Numbered from the stretch's first letter, positions 44,507 through 53,286 are shown. The stretch: 64,000 nt of DNA from Thalassospira profundimaris WP0211 (GCF_000300275.1 NZ_AMRN01000010.1:62001-126000), one strand, 5' to 3'. Notes: generated by a model from the sequence alone, not told the origin. Made by a program: numbers and translations.

Positions 44507-44543
44507 TGGATCAAATTGGACTTTTCAAAAGGTCCATTATAAT
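44507..44543 (+). promoter_or_regulatory. Promoter and repeat operator of the MocR gene
   Basis: TTGGAC (44516-44521) and TATAAT (44538-44543) form a near-consensus promoter with a 16-bp spacer. Direct repeats TGGATC (44507) and TGGACT (44517) are ten bp apart, and the inverted copy GGTCCA lies at 44531-44536, so repeats cover the -35 and spacer. MocR regulators bind such direct/inverted repeats. Confidence 0.7.
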
Positions 44544-44577
44544 AAAAGTGACAGAACCAATTTTCACCGGGGTCGCG

Positions 44578-46098
44578 ATGGTGCGCAGTGATTACAGCTG
44601 GATTTATCCAAGCCAGTCGGACAATACCGCCGATGATGGCGGCACCACCGCCTATCGCCGCCTGTATCACGGGATCAGATCGGCCATTCTGGATGGCCGA
44701 TTGCATCCGGGCGAACGCCTTCCGGCCAGTCGGGATTTGGCCAAATCACTTGGTATTTCGCGCAACACGGTGGTGACCAGTTTCGATCTGCTGACCTCGG
44801 AAGGCTATCTTGAAACCCGGGTCGGCGCCGGAAGCTTTGTTGCCAGCACCCTACCTGACCGGGATATGCAAACAGGCGACCACGGCCCAGGCAAAAAATC
44901 CCAGGCGGCAAATGATCGCCCGATACGGCTTAGTCAAAGTGCCACGCGCATGCTGGCCTATCAGCGACGCTTTCCGCGCTTTCGCATTGCCCGTCCATTC
45001 AACCCGGCGACACCCGATCTTGATGGTTTTCCGTTTGATCTTTGGGCGCGGTTGTTGCGCCGGTCGTGGCGGGCGCCCGATATTGATCTGACCATTCCCG
45101 ACGATCCGCTTGGATTGCCGCTGCTGCGTTCTGAAATTGCCAAATGGTTGCGGCAATCGCGCGGAGTGAATTGCAATGCCGATCAGGTGATGATTGTTTC
45201 GGGCGCGCAGCAGGCGCTTGACCTTGCCGCACGCGCCCTTGTCGATCCCGGCGATATCATCGCCACCGAAGACCCGGGCTATGAAGGCATTCGGGGCGTG
45301 CTGGCGGCAAGTGGGGCTGTGGTTCAGCCAATTACGGTTGATGAGGATGGCCTCGACATCGAAGGCCTTGCGCAAACGCCTTCCCCGGCCCGGATTGTCG
45401 TCACCACGCCTTCACGGAACTATCCGTTGGGTACAACGCTTTCTCTTGCCCGACGCCTCGCCCTTTTGCAGTGGGCGCAGGATAATGATGCCTGGATTGT
45501 CGAGGATGATTATGACAGCGAGTATCGCTATGACGGGCCGCCGCTGTCATCGCTGCAAGGACTGGATACCGACAACCGCGTGATCTATGTCGGCACGTTT
45601 TCGCGCGTACTGTTCCCCGGTATCCGGCTTGGCTACCTTGTGCTGCCTCCCGCACTGGTTCCGGCCTTTCGCGGCATTCGCGGTTTTGCCGATGGCGTCC
45701 CGGCACCGACAACACAGGCCGCCCTTGGTGCCTTTTTCGCCGAGGGGCATTTTGGCAGTCACGTGCGCAAGATGCGCCTGCGCTACGGCGAACGGCGTTC
45801 GCACCTTAAAAACCTGATCACGGCGGACGCATCCGATATCCTGTCGGTGATGCCCTCTGATGGCGGATTGCATCTTTGCGCACGTTTGATCGGCGATCAG
45901 GACGACATAGAAATGCAGGAAGCCTTGGTAAAGGCGGACCTTGATTGTCGTGCATTGTCTTCATATTTCCACGATCCGCGGTCAAAAAATGGACCGGAAC
46001 CCGTGCGCGGTCTTGTGCTTGGTTTCGCCGGATGGAAAAAAGATGTGCTTTCGGAAAGTTTCAGTGAACTGGTCAGAACCATCAGACGTAAGTCTTGA
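44578..46098 (+). CDS. MocR/PdxR-type regulator (GntR helix-turn-helix plus aminotransferase-like domain)
   Basis: The 506 residues have an N-terminal GntR winged helix (about 20-90: RRLYHGIRSAILDGRLHPGERLPASRDLAKSLGISRNTV) and a fold-type I aminotransferase domain (about 140-500). The PLP pocket shows EDDYDSEYRYDG and SGAQQALDLAARAL. The position expected to be the Schiff-base lysine (GTFSK in GabR/PdxR) reads GTFSR (codon CGC at 45604-45606), so covalent PLP binding is in doubt. ATG 44578 is used because the promoter at 44516-44543 would transcribe only from about 44550; the open frame starts earlier. Divergent from the FMN protein. Confidence 0.9.
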   Translation: MVRSDYSWIYPSQSDNTADDGGTTAYRRLYHGIRSAILDGRLHPGERLPASRDLAKSLGISRNTVVTSFDLLTSEGYLETRVGAGSFVASTLPDRDMQTGDHGPGKKSQAANDRPIRLSQSATRMLAYQRRFPRFRIARPFNPATPDLDGFPFDLWARLLRRSWRAPDIDLTIPDDPLGLPLLRSEIAKWLRQSRGVNCNADQVMIVSGAQQALDLAARALVDPGDIIATEDPGYEGIRGVLAASGAVVQPITVDEDGLDIEGLAQTPSPARIVVTTPSRNYPLGTTLSLARRLALLQWAQDNDAWIVEDDYDSEYRYDGPPLSSLQGLDTDNRVIYVGTFSRVLFPGIRLGYLVLPPALVPAFRGIRGFADGVPAPTTQAALGAFFAEGHFGSHVRKMRLRYGERRSHLKNLITADASDILSVMPSDGGLHLCARLIGDQDDIEMQEALVKADLDCRALSSYFHDPRSKNGPEPVRGLVLGFAGWKKDVLSESFSELVRTIRRKS

Positions 46099-46112
46099 TG
46101 TACCCCGAGCCA

Positions 46113-46165
46113 GAGAGAGCGGCACGACTTCCCTCTAGATGCTGTCACAGTCGTGACGCTCTCTC
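46113..46165. repeat. Long inverted repeat between MocR and phrB
   Basis: Arms of 16 bp (46113-46128 and 46150-46165) match at 15 positions around a 21-base loop. No T-run follows, so it is not a typical terminator. It lies 52 bases before phrB. Confidence 0.7.
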
Positions 46166-46216
46166 CCCTCCGGCTTACAATCCCCCCGAAATGCACCAAA
46201 AAACACAGGAAGACAG

Positions 46217-47695
46217 ATGACCGAACGCCCGATCGCCGTGATGTGGTTTCGAAACGACCTGCGACTGGCGGACAATCCGGCCCTTTTGGCAGCGGTCAAA
46301 TGGGCCAAGGAAAATGACGGTGCTGTCCTTCCGGTTTTTATTCTGGATGACGTGATTTCAGATCAACTTGGCGGCGCGACGAAATGGTGGCTGGAAAAGA
46401 GCCTGACGGCGCTGAACCGCAATATCGCCGATCTTGGCGACACAAAGTCTGATCGCGCCCTGCGCCTGTTTAAAGGGAATGCAAAAACCGTTCTGGAAAC
46501 CATTGCCGATGACAAATCGGTCAAGGCGGTGTTCTGGAACCGGCTTTATGACAAGCCATCGACCAAGCGCGATACCGAGATCAAGGCAGCCCTTCAGAAC
46601 CACGGTCTGACCTGCGAAAGTCATAAGGCCAACCTTTTGTTTGAACCGTGGGACGTCAAAACCGGATCAGACACCGATTTCAAGGTCTATAGCCCGTTCT
46701 GGCGGGCGTGCCTGAAGCTCCCCACCCCGCGCGAACCAAAGTCCGCCCCCGAAAGCCTTGCGCTGTTCAAGGGCGAGGTTGATGAACAAATCAACATCGC
46801 CGACTTCGACCTGTCGCCAAAGCCGGTGAATTGGGCCGGTGGCCTTGAGGAGCGTTTCAGCCCCGGCGAACAAGGCGCGAAAGACCAGCTGTTTGACTTC
46901 ATCGATGATCGTCTTACCGATTATGCCGATCTGCGCGACCGCCCGGACCGTCGGGTAACGTCGGAACTCTCGCCGCATTTGCGCTTTGGTGAAATCAGCC
47001 CCTATCAGGTCTGGCATGCCGCTAACCACTATGCCGATGCCAATCCGGGCAAGGGCAAGACCGCCTCGAAATTCATCGCCGAACTCGGCTGGCGGGAATT
47101 CGCCCATCACATCCTGTATCACGCAACCGATCTGCGTTCTGTCCCACTTCAAGGCCAGTTCAAGCATTTCCCGTGGTCAGATGACGCAAAGGGCCTTCGC
47201 GCCTGGCAAAAGGGCCAGACAGGTTTTCCGATTGTCGATGCCGGCATGCGCGAACTTTGGCATACGGGCTATATGCATAACCGGGTTCGGATGATTGTGG
47301 GTTCGATCCTGGTAAAGCACCTTTTGATCCATTGGCGCGATGGTCTGGCGTGGTTTGACGACACGCTTGTCGATGCCTGCCCGGCCAACAACCCGTTTTC
47401 ATGGCAATGGATCGGCGGTTGCGGGGCAGATGCCGCCCCCTATTTCCGCATTTTCAACCCGGTGCTTCAGGGCGAAAAGTTTGATCCCAAGGGCGAGTAT
47501 GTCCGTCAATGGGTACCGGAACTGCGTGACATGCCCGAACAATATATCCACAAACCGTGGGAAGCCTCCCCGCTCATCCTCAAGGCCGCTGACGTGACGT
47601 TAGGCAAAACCTATCCCGAGCCCCTGATAGGGCTCAAGGAAGGCCGTGAGCGGGCTCTTGAAGCCTATCAGGATATGAAAAAGGCTGCCGGGTGA
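46217..47695 (+). CDS. phrB: Deoxyribodipyrimidine photolyase
   Basis: The 492 residues have the N-terminal antenna domain (IAVMWFRNDLRLADNPAL) and the C-terminal FAD domain with ELGWREFAHHILYH, GFPIVDAGMRELWHTGYMHNRVRMIVGS and the signature NNPFSWQWIGGCGADAAPYFR. It repairs cyclobutane pyrimidine dimers using light. AGGAAGACAG precedes ATG. Its stop lies inside the terminator hairpin shared with the convergent CYTH gene. Confidence 0.95.
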   Translation: MTERPIAVMWFRNDLRLADNPALLAAVKWAKENDGAVLPVFILDDVISDQLGGATKWWLEKSLTALNRNIADLGDTKSDRALRLFKGNAKTVLETIADDKSVKAVFWNRLYDKPSTKRDTEIKAALQNHGLTCESHKANLLFEPWDVKTGSDTDFKVYSPFWRACLKLPTPREPKSAPESLALFKGEVDEQINIADFDLSPKPVNWAGGLEERFSPGEQGAKDQLFDFIDDRLTDYADLRDRPDRRVTSELSPHLRFGEISPYQVWHAANHYADANPGKGKTASKFIAELGWREFAHHILYHATDLRSVPLQGQFKHFPWSDDAKGLRAWQKGQTGFPIVDAGMRELWHTGYMHNRVRMIVGSILVKHLLIHWRDGLAWFDDTLVDACPANNPFSWQWIGGCGADAAPYFRIFNPVLQGEKFDPKGEYVRQWVPELRDMPEQYIHKPWEASPLILKAADVTLGKTYPEPLIGLKEGRERALEAYQDMKKAAG

Positions 47696-47709
47696 TCCCG
47701 ACAGCCTTT
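47680..47709. terminator. Terminator overlapping the phrB stop
   Basis: An 8-bp stem (47680-47687 with 47702-47709) extended by CGGG/CCCG spans the TGA of phrB. It is flanked by A-run and short T-run. Confidence 0.75.
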
Positions 47710-47732
47710 CGCATTACCGACGCACACGGTGC

Positions 47733-49280
47733 CTATTTCCAGAAAACCTTCTGATCGATGAAATCGTGCATCGCGTCTTCGATGCCCTCAAGACGATGAT
47801 CAGCACGTGCGCCGAACCAGCCCGATATCAGACCGACCGCAATCATCCCGTCTTTTGAAAGTTGTGGTGCCAGTGCCATCAAACGCGCTTCGGCAACGGC
47901 GGCGTCCTGAAGCTGGCCCAGGATTTCCTGCATCGTCGTCAATTTGCTGCGGAACTTCTTGACCTTTTTTGACCCGTAAATGGCCCCGAAGAACTCCGTC
48001 CCATAGCGCATCTGTTTGACATCAAGACGAAGCGCATGAAGTTGTGGCGTTGTCAGACCCGCAACGTGATCACCGCGTTTGGTGACCCGTTTATAGGCCT
48101 GCTCCAGAAGCGGTTCGGCCATTTCCGACACAGGTGCGGCCATCGCCTTCATTTGCGCGGCACTCGCCCCTGATGCCCAACGCGAATAGCTTGCCCACGC
48201 ACCAAGCAGCAAAAGCAACTGCCCGTATTCCGGTTGATCGAGCATATGCCGTGCGTTTGCAAGGGCGGCTTCGCGTTGCTTTTCGGCGGCCTTGCGCAGC
48301 TCCGCCACACCTGCATGATCCGGGAAGCGCTCCTCGATCATTGGAAGCGTCTCGGTCAGGAACACATCCCAATCTCGCAGGCCATCAAGCCCCTTGCTGC
48401 ACAGTTTCAACAACCGGCGCAGCAATACGGCCTCACCCGCAGGCAGGTTTTTCTTAAACAGGTTCAAGGCAACGCGCAGGCGGCGCATGCCAACCCGCAT
48501 CTGATGACACCCTTCGATATCAAGGTCCTGACGCACGCAGACCTCGTTACTGAGGATCATGCGAAGCCCCTGCGCGATCACGGCACGAAATGCGGTTTCC
48601 GCCGACATATCCGGGGTCAGTTTCACTGCCGCCGCCCGATAGGCACCCGGCCCATTGCCAAGATAGAGGTCGCGTCCGCGCGACGCCTTGGACCGCATGC
48701 TCAGTAACAGCGGCACGGTCCTTTGCAGCTCAAGTGCAAGGTCAAAAAGGGCTGCCGGATGGCCTTCCTTGAGCTCGAACTCGACCTCGGAGATCGGCAC
48801 TTCCTTCTCGCCGGATCGGACAACACCCTGATCAATGGCAAGTTCAATCACCGCATCGCGATAGGTCAGATCCACCGCCCCGCGCTTAAGGTCGCTTTCG
48901 AAAATGCGGTCGATCTTCTTTTTCTTCACAAACTTCTTCAGAAGCTTTTTGACGTCCTTGTCGGTAAACCGGTCAAGATCAAGAACACCTTCTTCAAGCT
49001 CGACCGTCCATTCATTACGTTCGGGAAGCGCCTCGCGCAGGCCGTTGGTCGCCTTGATGGTCTGCTCCCAACCATTCGCGCCCTTCTTGCGCAGACGAAC
49101 CGCCAGGCCCTTTTCAGCCAGCGAGAGTTTCGGCGTGTCATGATAGATGGAGACAAGGTGGGTGGTCACCAGACGACGACCTTCCTTGACCTCGCGCAGG
49201 ACCGGCGCGTTTTTAAGACGCGCGACATGTTTCGGATCGATGCGAAGTTTGAGTTCGATCTCGATCTGCTTCTCGGCCAT
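47733..49280 (-). CDS. CYTH and CHAD domain protein (inorganic triphosphatase type)
   Basis: The 515 residues have an N-terminal CYTH tunnel domain (about 1-205) with the ExExK motif at Glu7-Glu9-Lys11 (EIELKL), and a C-terminal CHAD domain (about 215-510) with conserved histidines and basic residues (CHQMRVGMRRLRVAL, HALRLDVKQMRYGTEFF). CYTH enzymes hydrolyse triphosphates, and CHAD binds polyphosphate. A role in polyphosphate/tripolyphosphate metabolism is inferred. Confidence 0.92.
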   Translation of the reverse strand: MAEKQIEIELKLRIDPKHVARLKNAPVLREVKEGRRLVTTHLVSIYHDTPKLSLAEKGLAVRLRKKGANGWEQTIKATNGLREALPERNEWTVELEEGVLDLDRFTDKDVKKLLKKFVKKKKIDRIFESDLKRGAVDLTYRDAVIELAIDQGVVRSGEKEVPISEVEFELKEGHPAALFDLALELQRTVPLLLSMRSKASRGRDLYLGNGPGAYRAAAVKLTPDMSAETAFRAVIAQGLRMILSNEVCVRQDLDIEGCHQMRVGMRRLRVALNLFKKNLPAGEAVLLRRLLKLCSKGLDGLRDWDVFLTETLPMIEERFPDHAGVAELRKAAEKQREAALANARHMLDQPEYGQLLLLLGAWASYSRWASGASAAQMKAMAAPVSEMAEPLLEQAYKRVTKRGDHVAGLTTPQLHALRLDVKQMRYGTEFFGAIYGSKKVKKFRSKLTTMQEILGQLQDAAVAEARLMALAPQLSKDGMIAVGLISGWFGARADHRLEGIEDAMHDFIDQKVFWK

Positions 49281-49699
49281 CTGGTTCCCCTAAGCGAGTT
49301 ATTGTCACAGCGCGACGTCGCGCTGTTCCGCCACCAAGTAGTAACCAATTTTATGTTTCAGCGGGTTGAAACAAGAAGCGGGAATGATGGTAGCGGAATG
49401 TAAGATTTTCGCAACAAAAGGCAGAAACGCCCCCAAAATCAAGCCTTAAAAGACCGATCAGCATTTTGCACAACCCTCTGTTTTCATTTGAAAACAAATA
49501 GAGGCAATCAGGTTCATTTGATGCAGGTTGCTTGCACATACCTTGCGCATTCACCCCTAACACAGACCCTTTCAAGTCGTTGATGCAAGGGCGATTCTGA
49601 ACGGTTGCATCGTCATATATTGATAACAGTTTCGCACCGTTTGCGAATTGCGTTTTGTCAGTTACAGTCTGTTCAAATTCAATCTGCCAGAGGGCGAAG
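49281..49699. other. 419-base gene-free stretch
   Basis: This stretch holds the divergent promoters of the CYTH gene and the first lipoprotein gene. A small hairpin GTTTTC-ATTT-GAAAAC (49480-49495) is the only structure I see. Open frames across it have no ribosome site or recognisable protein. Confidence 0.5.
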
Positions 49700-50155
49700 A
49701 TGCTTAGCCGTAGCCACACTTTCAAGACCGCCCTGATCATGGGGATTGCAATGCTGATCAGCGGCTGCAAAACAACAACCACCACAAGCACCCCTGAAAT
49801 CAGCTATGACGCATGGCAGGCCAAACAATCGGCATCGACAGTGCCCTACAGCACCAACACCATGGTCAAAATCAATCTGAACTGGTCGCGCATCGGGCCG
49901 TTTTCACGCTATGACACCTGGGTGCGGGCCAACGCCTTTGGCGGGATGTTTGATGTTTATGGCGCGCAAACTTGCCTTGGCAAATTTGTCCGCGATGATC
50001 GACTGGCCCCCGCCCATGGCTGGTGGGAACTGATTTGCCAGGATGACAGCTACGCCGCCGGAAAATTTCAGCTGACCGAACAGGGAAACATTCTGGGCAT
50101 CGGTAATGCGATTAATGGCGAGAAGGTCGGGTTTGACCTGCCTATCCCAAATTGA
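49700..50155 (+). CDS. Lipoprotein, first of a tandem paralogous pair
   Basis: The 151 residues begin with a lipoprotein signal: positive start, hydrophobic IMGIAMLISGC with the lipobox cysteine at about residue 23, then a Thr-rich spacer. The mature part (WSRIGPFSRYDTWVRAN ... VYGAQTCLGKF ... WWELICQDDSYAAGKFQL ... FDLPIPN) has two cysteines that could form a disulfide. I do not recognise a family. It shares the pattern with the next gene. ATG 49700 is supported by AGAGGG; the upstream open frame is not lipoprotein-like. Confidence 0.8.
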   Translation: MLSRSHTFKTALIMGIAMLISGCKTTTTTSTPEISYDAWQAKQSASTVPYSTNTMVKINLNWSRIGPFSRYDTWVRANAFGGMFDVYGAQTCLGKFVRDDRLAPAHGWWELICQDDSYAAGKFQLTEQGNILGIGNAINGEKVGFDLPIPN

Positions 50156-50270
50156 GTTCGATCATTAAAATAACGCACGCGCTCTAAATCGACCAAAACA
50201 GTTACGTTACTTGCGCATCGACCCCACAGCCGTAAAGTAACAAAGAAACTGTCGATAGACTGGAGAGCAC

Positions 50271-50699
50271 ATGCGTATTCGGCCAATGACCGCCATGATC
50301 AGCTTGGGAGCCTGCCTTTCCTTAAGCAGTTGCGCAAGCCCACCTCAACCAGAAACTTCGATCCCCCAGACGGAGCTTGAAGATTCTTATCCCCGAAAAG
50401 GTGTCGTAAAGATCAGTATTGGCTGGCCGCGCCTAGGCCCTTTGACAAGCTACGATGCCTTGGTTCAAGCCAACGAAGCCGAAGGCAAGATTGAAGTATA
50501 TGGCGAACAAACCTGCCGAGGCAGGTTTGAGTACACGAGCGAAGTACCTGATTTCGATGGCTTGTGGGAATTGTTTTGCGGCGACGATGGTAACTATGCA
50601 GGCGGTTTCTTCCAGCTCAATGACCAAGGCACTATAATCGCGTCCGGCATTGATTTGTACGATACACAGATTTCGTTCACCCTGCCGGTTCCGAACTGA
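50271..50699 (+). CDS. Lipoprotein, second of a tandem paralogous pair
   Basis: The 142 residues have a lipobox (ACLSLSSC, Cys about residue 21) and a mature domain parallel to the preceding gene: WPRLGPLTSYDALVQAN, VYGEQTCRGRF, LWELFCGDDGNYAGGFFQL and the TLPVPN end. The paired Cys are conserved. GGAGAG precedes ATG. The 115-base gap suggests its own promoter. The function is unknown. A strong terminator follows. Confidence 0.8.
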   Translation: MRIRPMTAMISLGACLSLSSCASPPQPETSIPQTELEDSYPRKGVVKISIGWPRLGPLTSYDALVQANEAEGKIEVYGEQTCRGRFEYTSEVPDFDGLWELFCGDDGNYAGGFFQLNDQGTIIASGIDLYDTQISFTLPVPN

Positions 50700-50713
50700 T
50701 TGGGCGCAAAAAC

Positions 50714-50743
50714 AAAAAACCCGGCCAGAAGGCCGGGTTTTTT
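50714..50743. terminator. Terminator between the lipoprotein and tRNA-Phe
   Basis: A 13-bp perfect stem (50714-50726 with 50731-50743), loop AGAA, T-run; usable for both convergent units. Confidence 0.92.
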
Positions 50744-50757
50744 TGGCTACCGAAAGA

Positions 50758-50833
50758 TGGTGCCCAGGGGCGGACTCGAACCACCGACACGCGGATTTTC
50801 AGTCCACTGCTCTACCAACTGAGCTACCTGGGC
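50758..50833 (-). tRNA. tRNA-Phe (GAA)
   Basis: A complete 76-base cloverleaf: acceptor GCCCAGG/CCTGGGC, D-loop AGCTCAGTTGGTAGAGC, anticodon loop CTGAAAA with GAA, T-arm GGTTCGAGTCC and an encoded CCA. Confidence 0.97.
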
Positions 50834-50884
50834 AAATCCGACTTTCGTCTCCGTTTCCGGAGTGTTCCCTGCGGAACGAGCGGG

Positions 50885-50913
50885 GTTATACAAACTCCTT
50901 TGGGGCTTGTCCA
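50885..50913 (-). promoter_or_regulatory. Promoter of tRNA-Phe
   Basis: On the minus strand TGGACA (50908-50913) and TATAAC (50885-50890) are 17 bases apart, followed by a GC-rich discriminator typical of stable-RNA promoters, 51 bases before the tRNA. Confidence 0.6.
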
Positions 50914-50950
50914 GCCTCAAATCGCATTTTTTTTGCGATCACGCGTCGGA

Positions 50951-51151
50951 TTAAAATTCTTCTTCATCTTCAAGGTCTTCGAGATACTCGGGCGGCTCGG
51001 CGGCGGGGATGGCGTAGCTTTCATTCATCCATTTGCCAAGGTCGAGATCCGCACAGCGTTTGGAGCAAAACGGCGTGTATTTTTCATCAGCCGGTTTGCC
51101 GCAAACCACGCAGTCGGAGCTGGCTGTTTTCGTTATCTTTTTTTCATTCAT
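50951..51151 (-). CDS. yacG: DNA gyrase inhibitor YacG
   Basis: The 66 residues contain the YacG zinc site CVVCGK ... PFCSKRCADLDLGKWMNESYAIP and an acidic tail (LEDLEDEEEF). It binds GyrB and inhibits gyrase. The ATG at 51151 overlaps the end of the RNase E/G gene by eight bases, indicating coupling; the longer open frame upstream is RNase-coding sequence in another frame. Confidence 0.93.
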   Translation of the reverse strand: MNEKKITKTASSDCVVCGKPADEKYTPFCSKRCADLDLGKWMNESYAIPAAEPPEYLEDLEDEEEF

Positions 51152-52553
51152 GGTGGTTTTTCTCCAACCGATAGGCATCGTCTTCAAGTGTCGGGTCCGC
51201 GACAATTTGCGGCGTACCCCCAAATGCATTTGTCAGGATCTGGATCGCATACGCCTGATCCGCAAGTGCCTTCGCCATACCGGGGTTTACGAACAGTTTA
51301 ACCATCCCGGTCACCCCGTTTCGGCTTTCGGCAACAACAGCGCGCACAACGGCATTCAGCGCGGCATCACGCAAAAGAGGGGCCCGTTCCTGTTTGGCAA
51401 ACAAGGTGGCACGAAGCGATTCGCCCGCCCGCTGGCGACTGAATTCATAAAGCCCCAACCGCGTAAAGCCGCCGATCTGAACCGCACCATCAAGTTCACT
51501 GCCAAAGGCATCACGGATTGCGGCATCAAACTTGTCGCGCCCTGCCCGCGATTTCATGCGAAGCGGATCAATCACCACAAGACCACCGATGTTGCGCAGG
51601 CGGATTTGATGCACGATTTCGGCGGCGGCCCGAAGGTTGACTTCGACCGCGCGGCTTTCGCTATCACGCCCGGCATCTGCCCCGGCAGCATTGACGTCAA
51701 TGGCACAAAGTGCGGTTGCCGGGTCAATCGCAAGCCAGCCGCCGCCTTGCAACTCGACACGCGTCGCCAAGGCAGCGGCAATTTCGTCTTCGATATCCTG
51801 ATCGTTGAATAACAGTCGGCTGCCGACATGACGCGCAAGATTGTCATCCGACTTACCCAGCATCGTCAGCAATCCACGCAACCGCACGAATTCGTTTGTG
51901 CCATCGACAACGCATGCGCCGCCCGCCATCAGATGCCGTTCGATCACCTGATCGGTTTCTGATTGCGCCTTGCTAACCAGTTGCGGCTTCGATGCCTCGG
52001 ACAGGTCCTTTTCGGCCTTTTGCAATTGTGATTTCAGAAGTTTGTATTCGGCAGTAATGGCATCACGCGTCCAGTCGAGTGCGACGGAACGCAGCATGAT
52101 CCCGTCCTGATCGGACTGAAGAGTGCTTAGCAATTCGTGAAGTTCGGTGCGCCGGTCCCCATCCTTAAGCTTGCGCGGCAACTCAATATGGTTGGCCCCC
52201 GGTCGCAGGATCATGCCGACACCTTCAATCGCGATCCGCCCGGTAAGCTTGACACCCTTGTCGTCAAAACCAAGGCGGGAGATCTGCACCAGAACCCACT
52301 GCCCTTCATGCAGCGGGCCGTTGTAGCGATCAAACGGCAAAAGCCCGTCTGGCAGCCCGTCAAGCGCAACCATGGCGGCGGCCATTTCGGGCATCATTTT
52401 GGAAACACGGCCAAGATGGATATCAAATCTTGCGGGACCGCCGCGATCAATCCAAAGACGCGTCAGGCGGTCATTTTCGATCAGGGCCACCCTGCGCTCA
52501 AGCGCAACGGCATCAATCAGCAGGCGGGAGTTATGGGTGCCGCCAACTGCCAT
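51144..52553 (-). CDS. rng: Ribonuclease E/G family protein (short form)
   Basis: The 469 residues include an S1-like N-terminal part (about 35-120) and the RNase E/G catalytic core with the two metal aspartates in LCAIDVNAA and GGLVVIDPLRM, and FTRLGLYEFSRQR. The CPxC zinc-link that follows in E. coli RNase E/G is absent; the protein has only two cysteines, neither there. This shorter version is usual beside maf and infA in alphaproteobacteria. ATG 52553 is two bases after the maf stop, with AGAGG inside maf. Confidence 0.88.
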   Translation of the reverse strand: MAVGGTHNSRLLIDAVALERRVALIENDRLTRLWIDRGGPARFDIHLGRVSKMMPEMAAAMVALDGLPDGLLPFDRYNGPLHEGQWVLVQISRLGFDDKGVKLTGRIAIEGVGMILRPGANHIELPRKLKDGDRRTELHELLSTLQSDQDGIMLRSVALDWTRDAITAEYKLLKSQLQKAEKDLSEASKPQLVSKAQSETDQVIERHLMAGGACVVDGTNEFVRLRGLLTMLGKSDDNLARHVGSRLLFNDQDIEDEIAAALATRVELQGGGWLAIDPATALCAIDVNAAGADAGRDSESRAVEVNLRAAAEIVHQIRLRNIGGLVVIDPLRMKSRAGRDKFDAAIRDAFGSELDGAVQIGGFTRLGLYEFSRQRAGESLRATLFAKQERAPLLRDAALNAVVRAVVAESRNGVTGMVKLFVNPGMAKALADQAYAIQILTNAFGGTPQIVADPTLEDDAYRLEKNHHE

Positions 52554-52555
52554 GA

Positions 52556-53137
52556 TCAAACCTCTTTGGGGTGATAGCCAAGACCGCGCAAAAGACCGTC
52601 CACCTCGCACAGCGACAGCCCGACAACGTTGGAGTACGATCCCGAGATCGCCTTCACAAAGGTCGCGGCAAAGCCCTGAATGGCGTAGGCACCCGCTTTG
52701 CCCTGCCACTCGTCATGGGAAAGGTAACGCTTCAGGTCATCGGAACCAAGGGTTCGGAATTTTACCTGTGTTTCGATCACGCGCGATCGTTCGGTCCCGT
52801 CCGGGGCAATTACACACATGCCACCGTAGACACGGTGGCGACGCCCGGACAGCAATTCAAGGAACTTGCGTGCCTCAGCCACGTCTTCGGCTTTGCCCAA
52901 GGCACGTCGGCCACAGGCAACAACCGTATCCGCGGCAAGCACAAAGGCCCCGCCGTTGGATTTGGCAACAAAACGTGCCTTTTCCTCGGCAAGGCGAAGC
53001 GCCAGCCGACGCGGACTTTCATCGCGCATGGGTGTTTCATCGATGTCTGCGGGAACGACCTGATCTGGCACAATTCCGATCTGCGCAAGCAGCTCAAGAC
53101 GGCGCGGCGATGCAGATGCCAATATCAGTTTCGACAA
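52556..53137 (-). CDS. maf: Maf-family nucleotide pyrophosphatase
   Basis: The 193 residues match Maf: LILASASPRRLELLAQIG, VLAADTVVACGR, LSGRRHRVYGG and GKAGAYAIQGFAATFVKAISGSYSNVVGL. Such proteins hydrolyse non-canonical or modified nucleoside triphosphates. I use TTG 53137 because GGGAG lies eight bases before it and the protein then starts at the conserved strand; an in-frame GTG at 53197 is the alternative. It lies between infA and rng in one operon. Confidence 0.9.
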   Translation of the reverse strand: MSKLILASASPRRLELLAQIGIVPDQVVPADIDETPMRDESPRRLALRLAEEKARFVAKSNGGAFVLAADTVVACGRRALGKAEDVAEARKFLELLSGRRHRVYGGMCVIAPDGTERSRVIETQVKFRTLGSDDLKRYLSHDEWQGKAGAYAIQGFAATFVKAISGSYSNVVGLSLCEVDGLLRGLGYHPKEV

Positions 53138-53286
53138 GATGTGGCTCCCGGATATCCGTCCCAGACCATTCCGACCAAAAATGTGATGAATGCTCACATT
53201 TCGATGCAGGCAGCAAAATGCACCCTGACGGCAAGGGTAAACGCCCCGCCAGACAAGGTCAATTTGCGCTTGGTAGTGGTTTCAGA

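Noticed and set aside
49351-49791. 146-codon minus-strand frame upstream of the CYTH gene
   Set aside because: No ribosome site or family resemblance; overlaps the lipoprotein signal sequence on the other strand.
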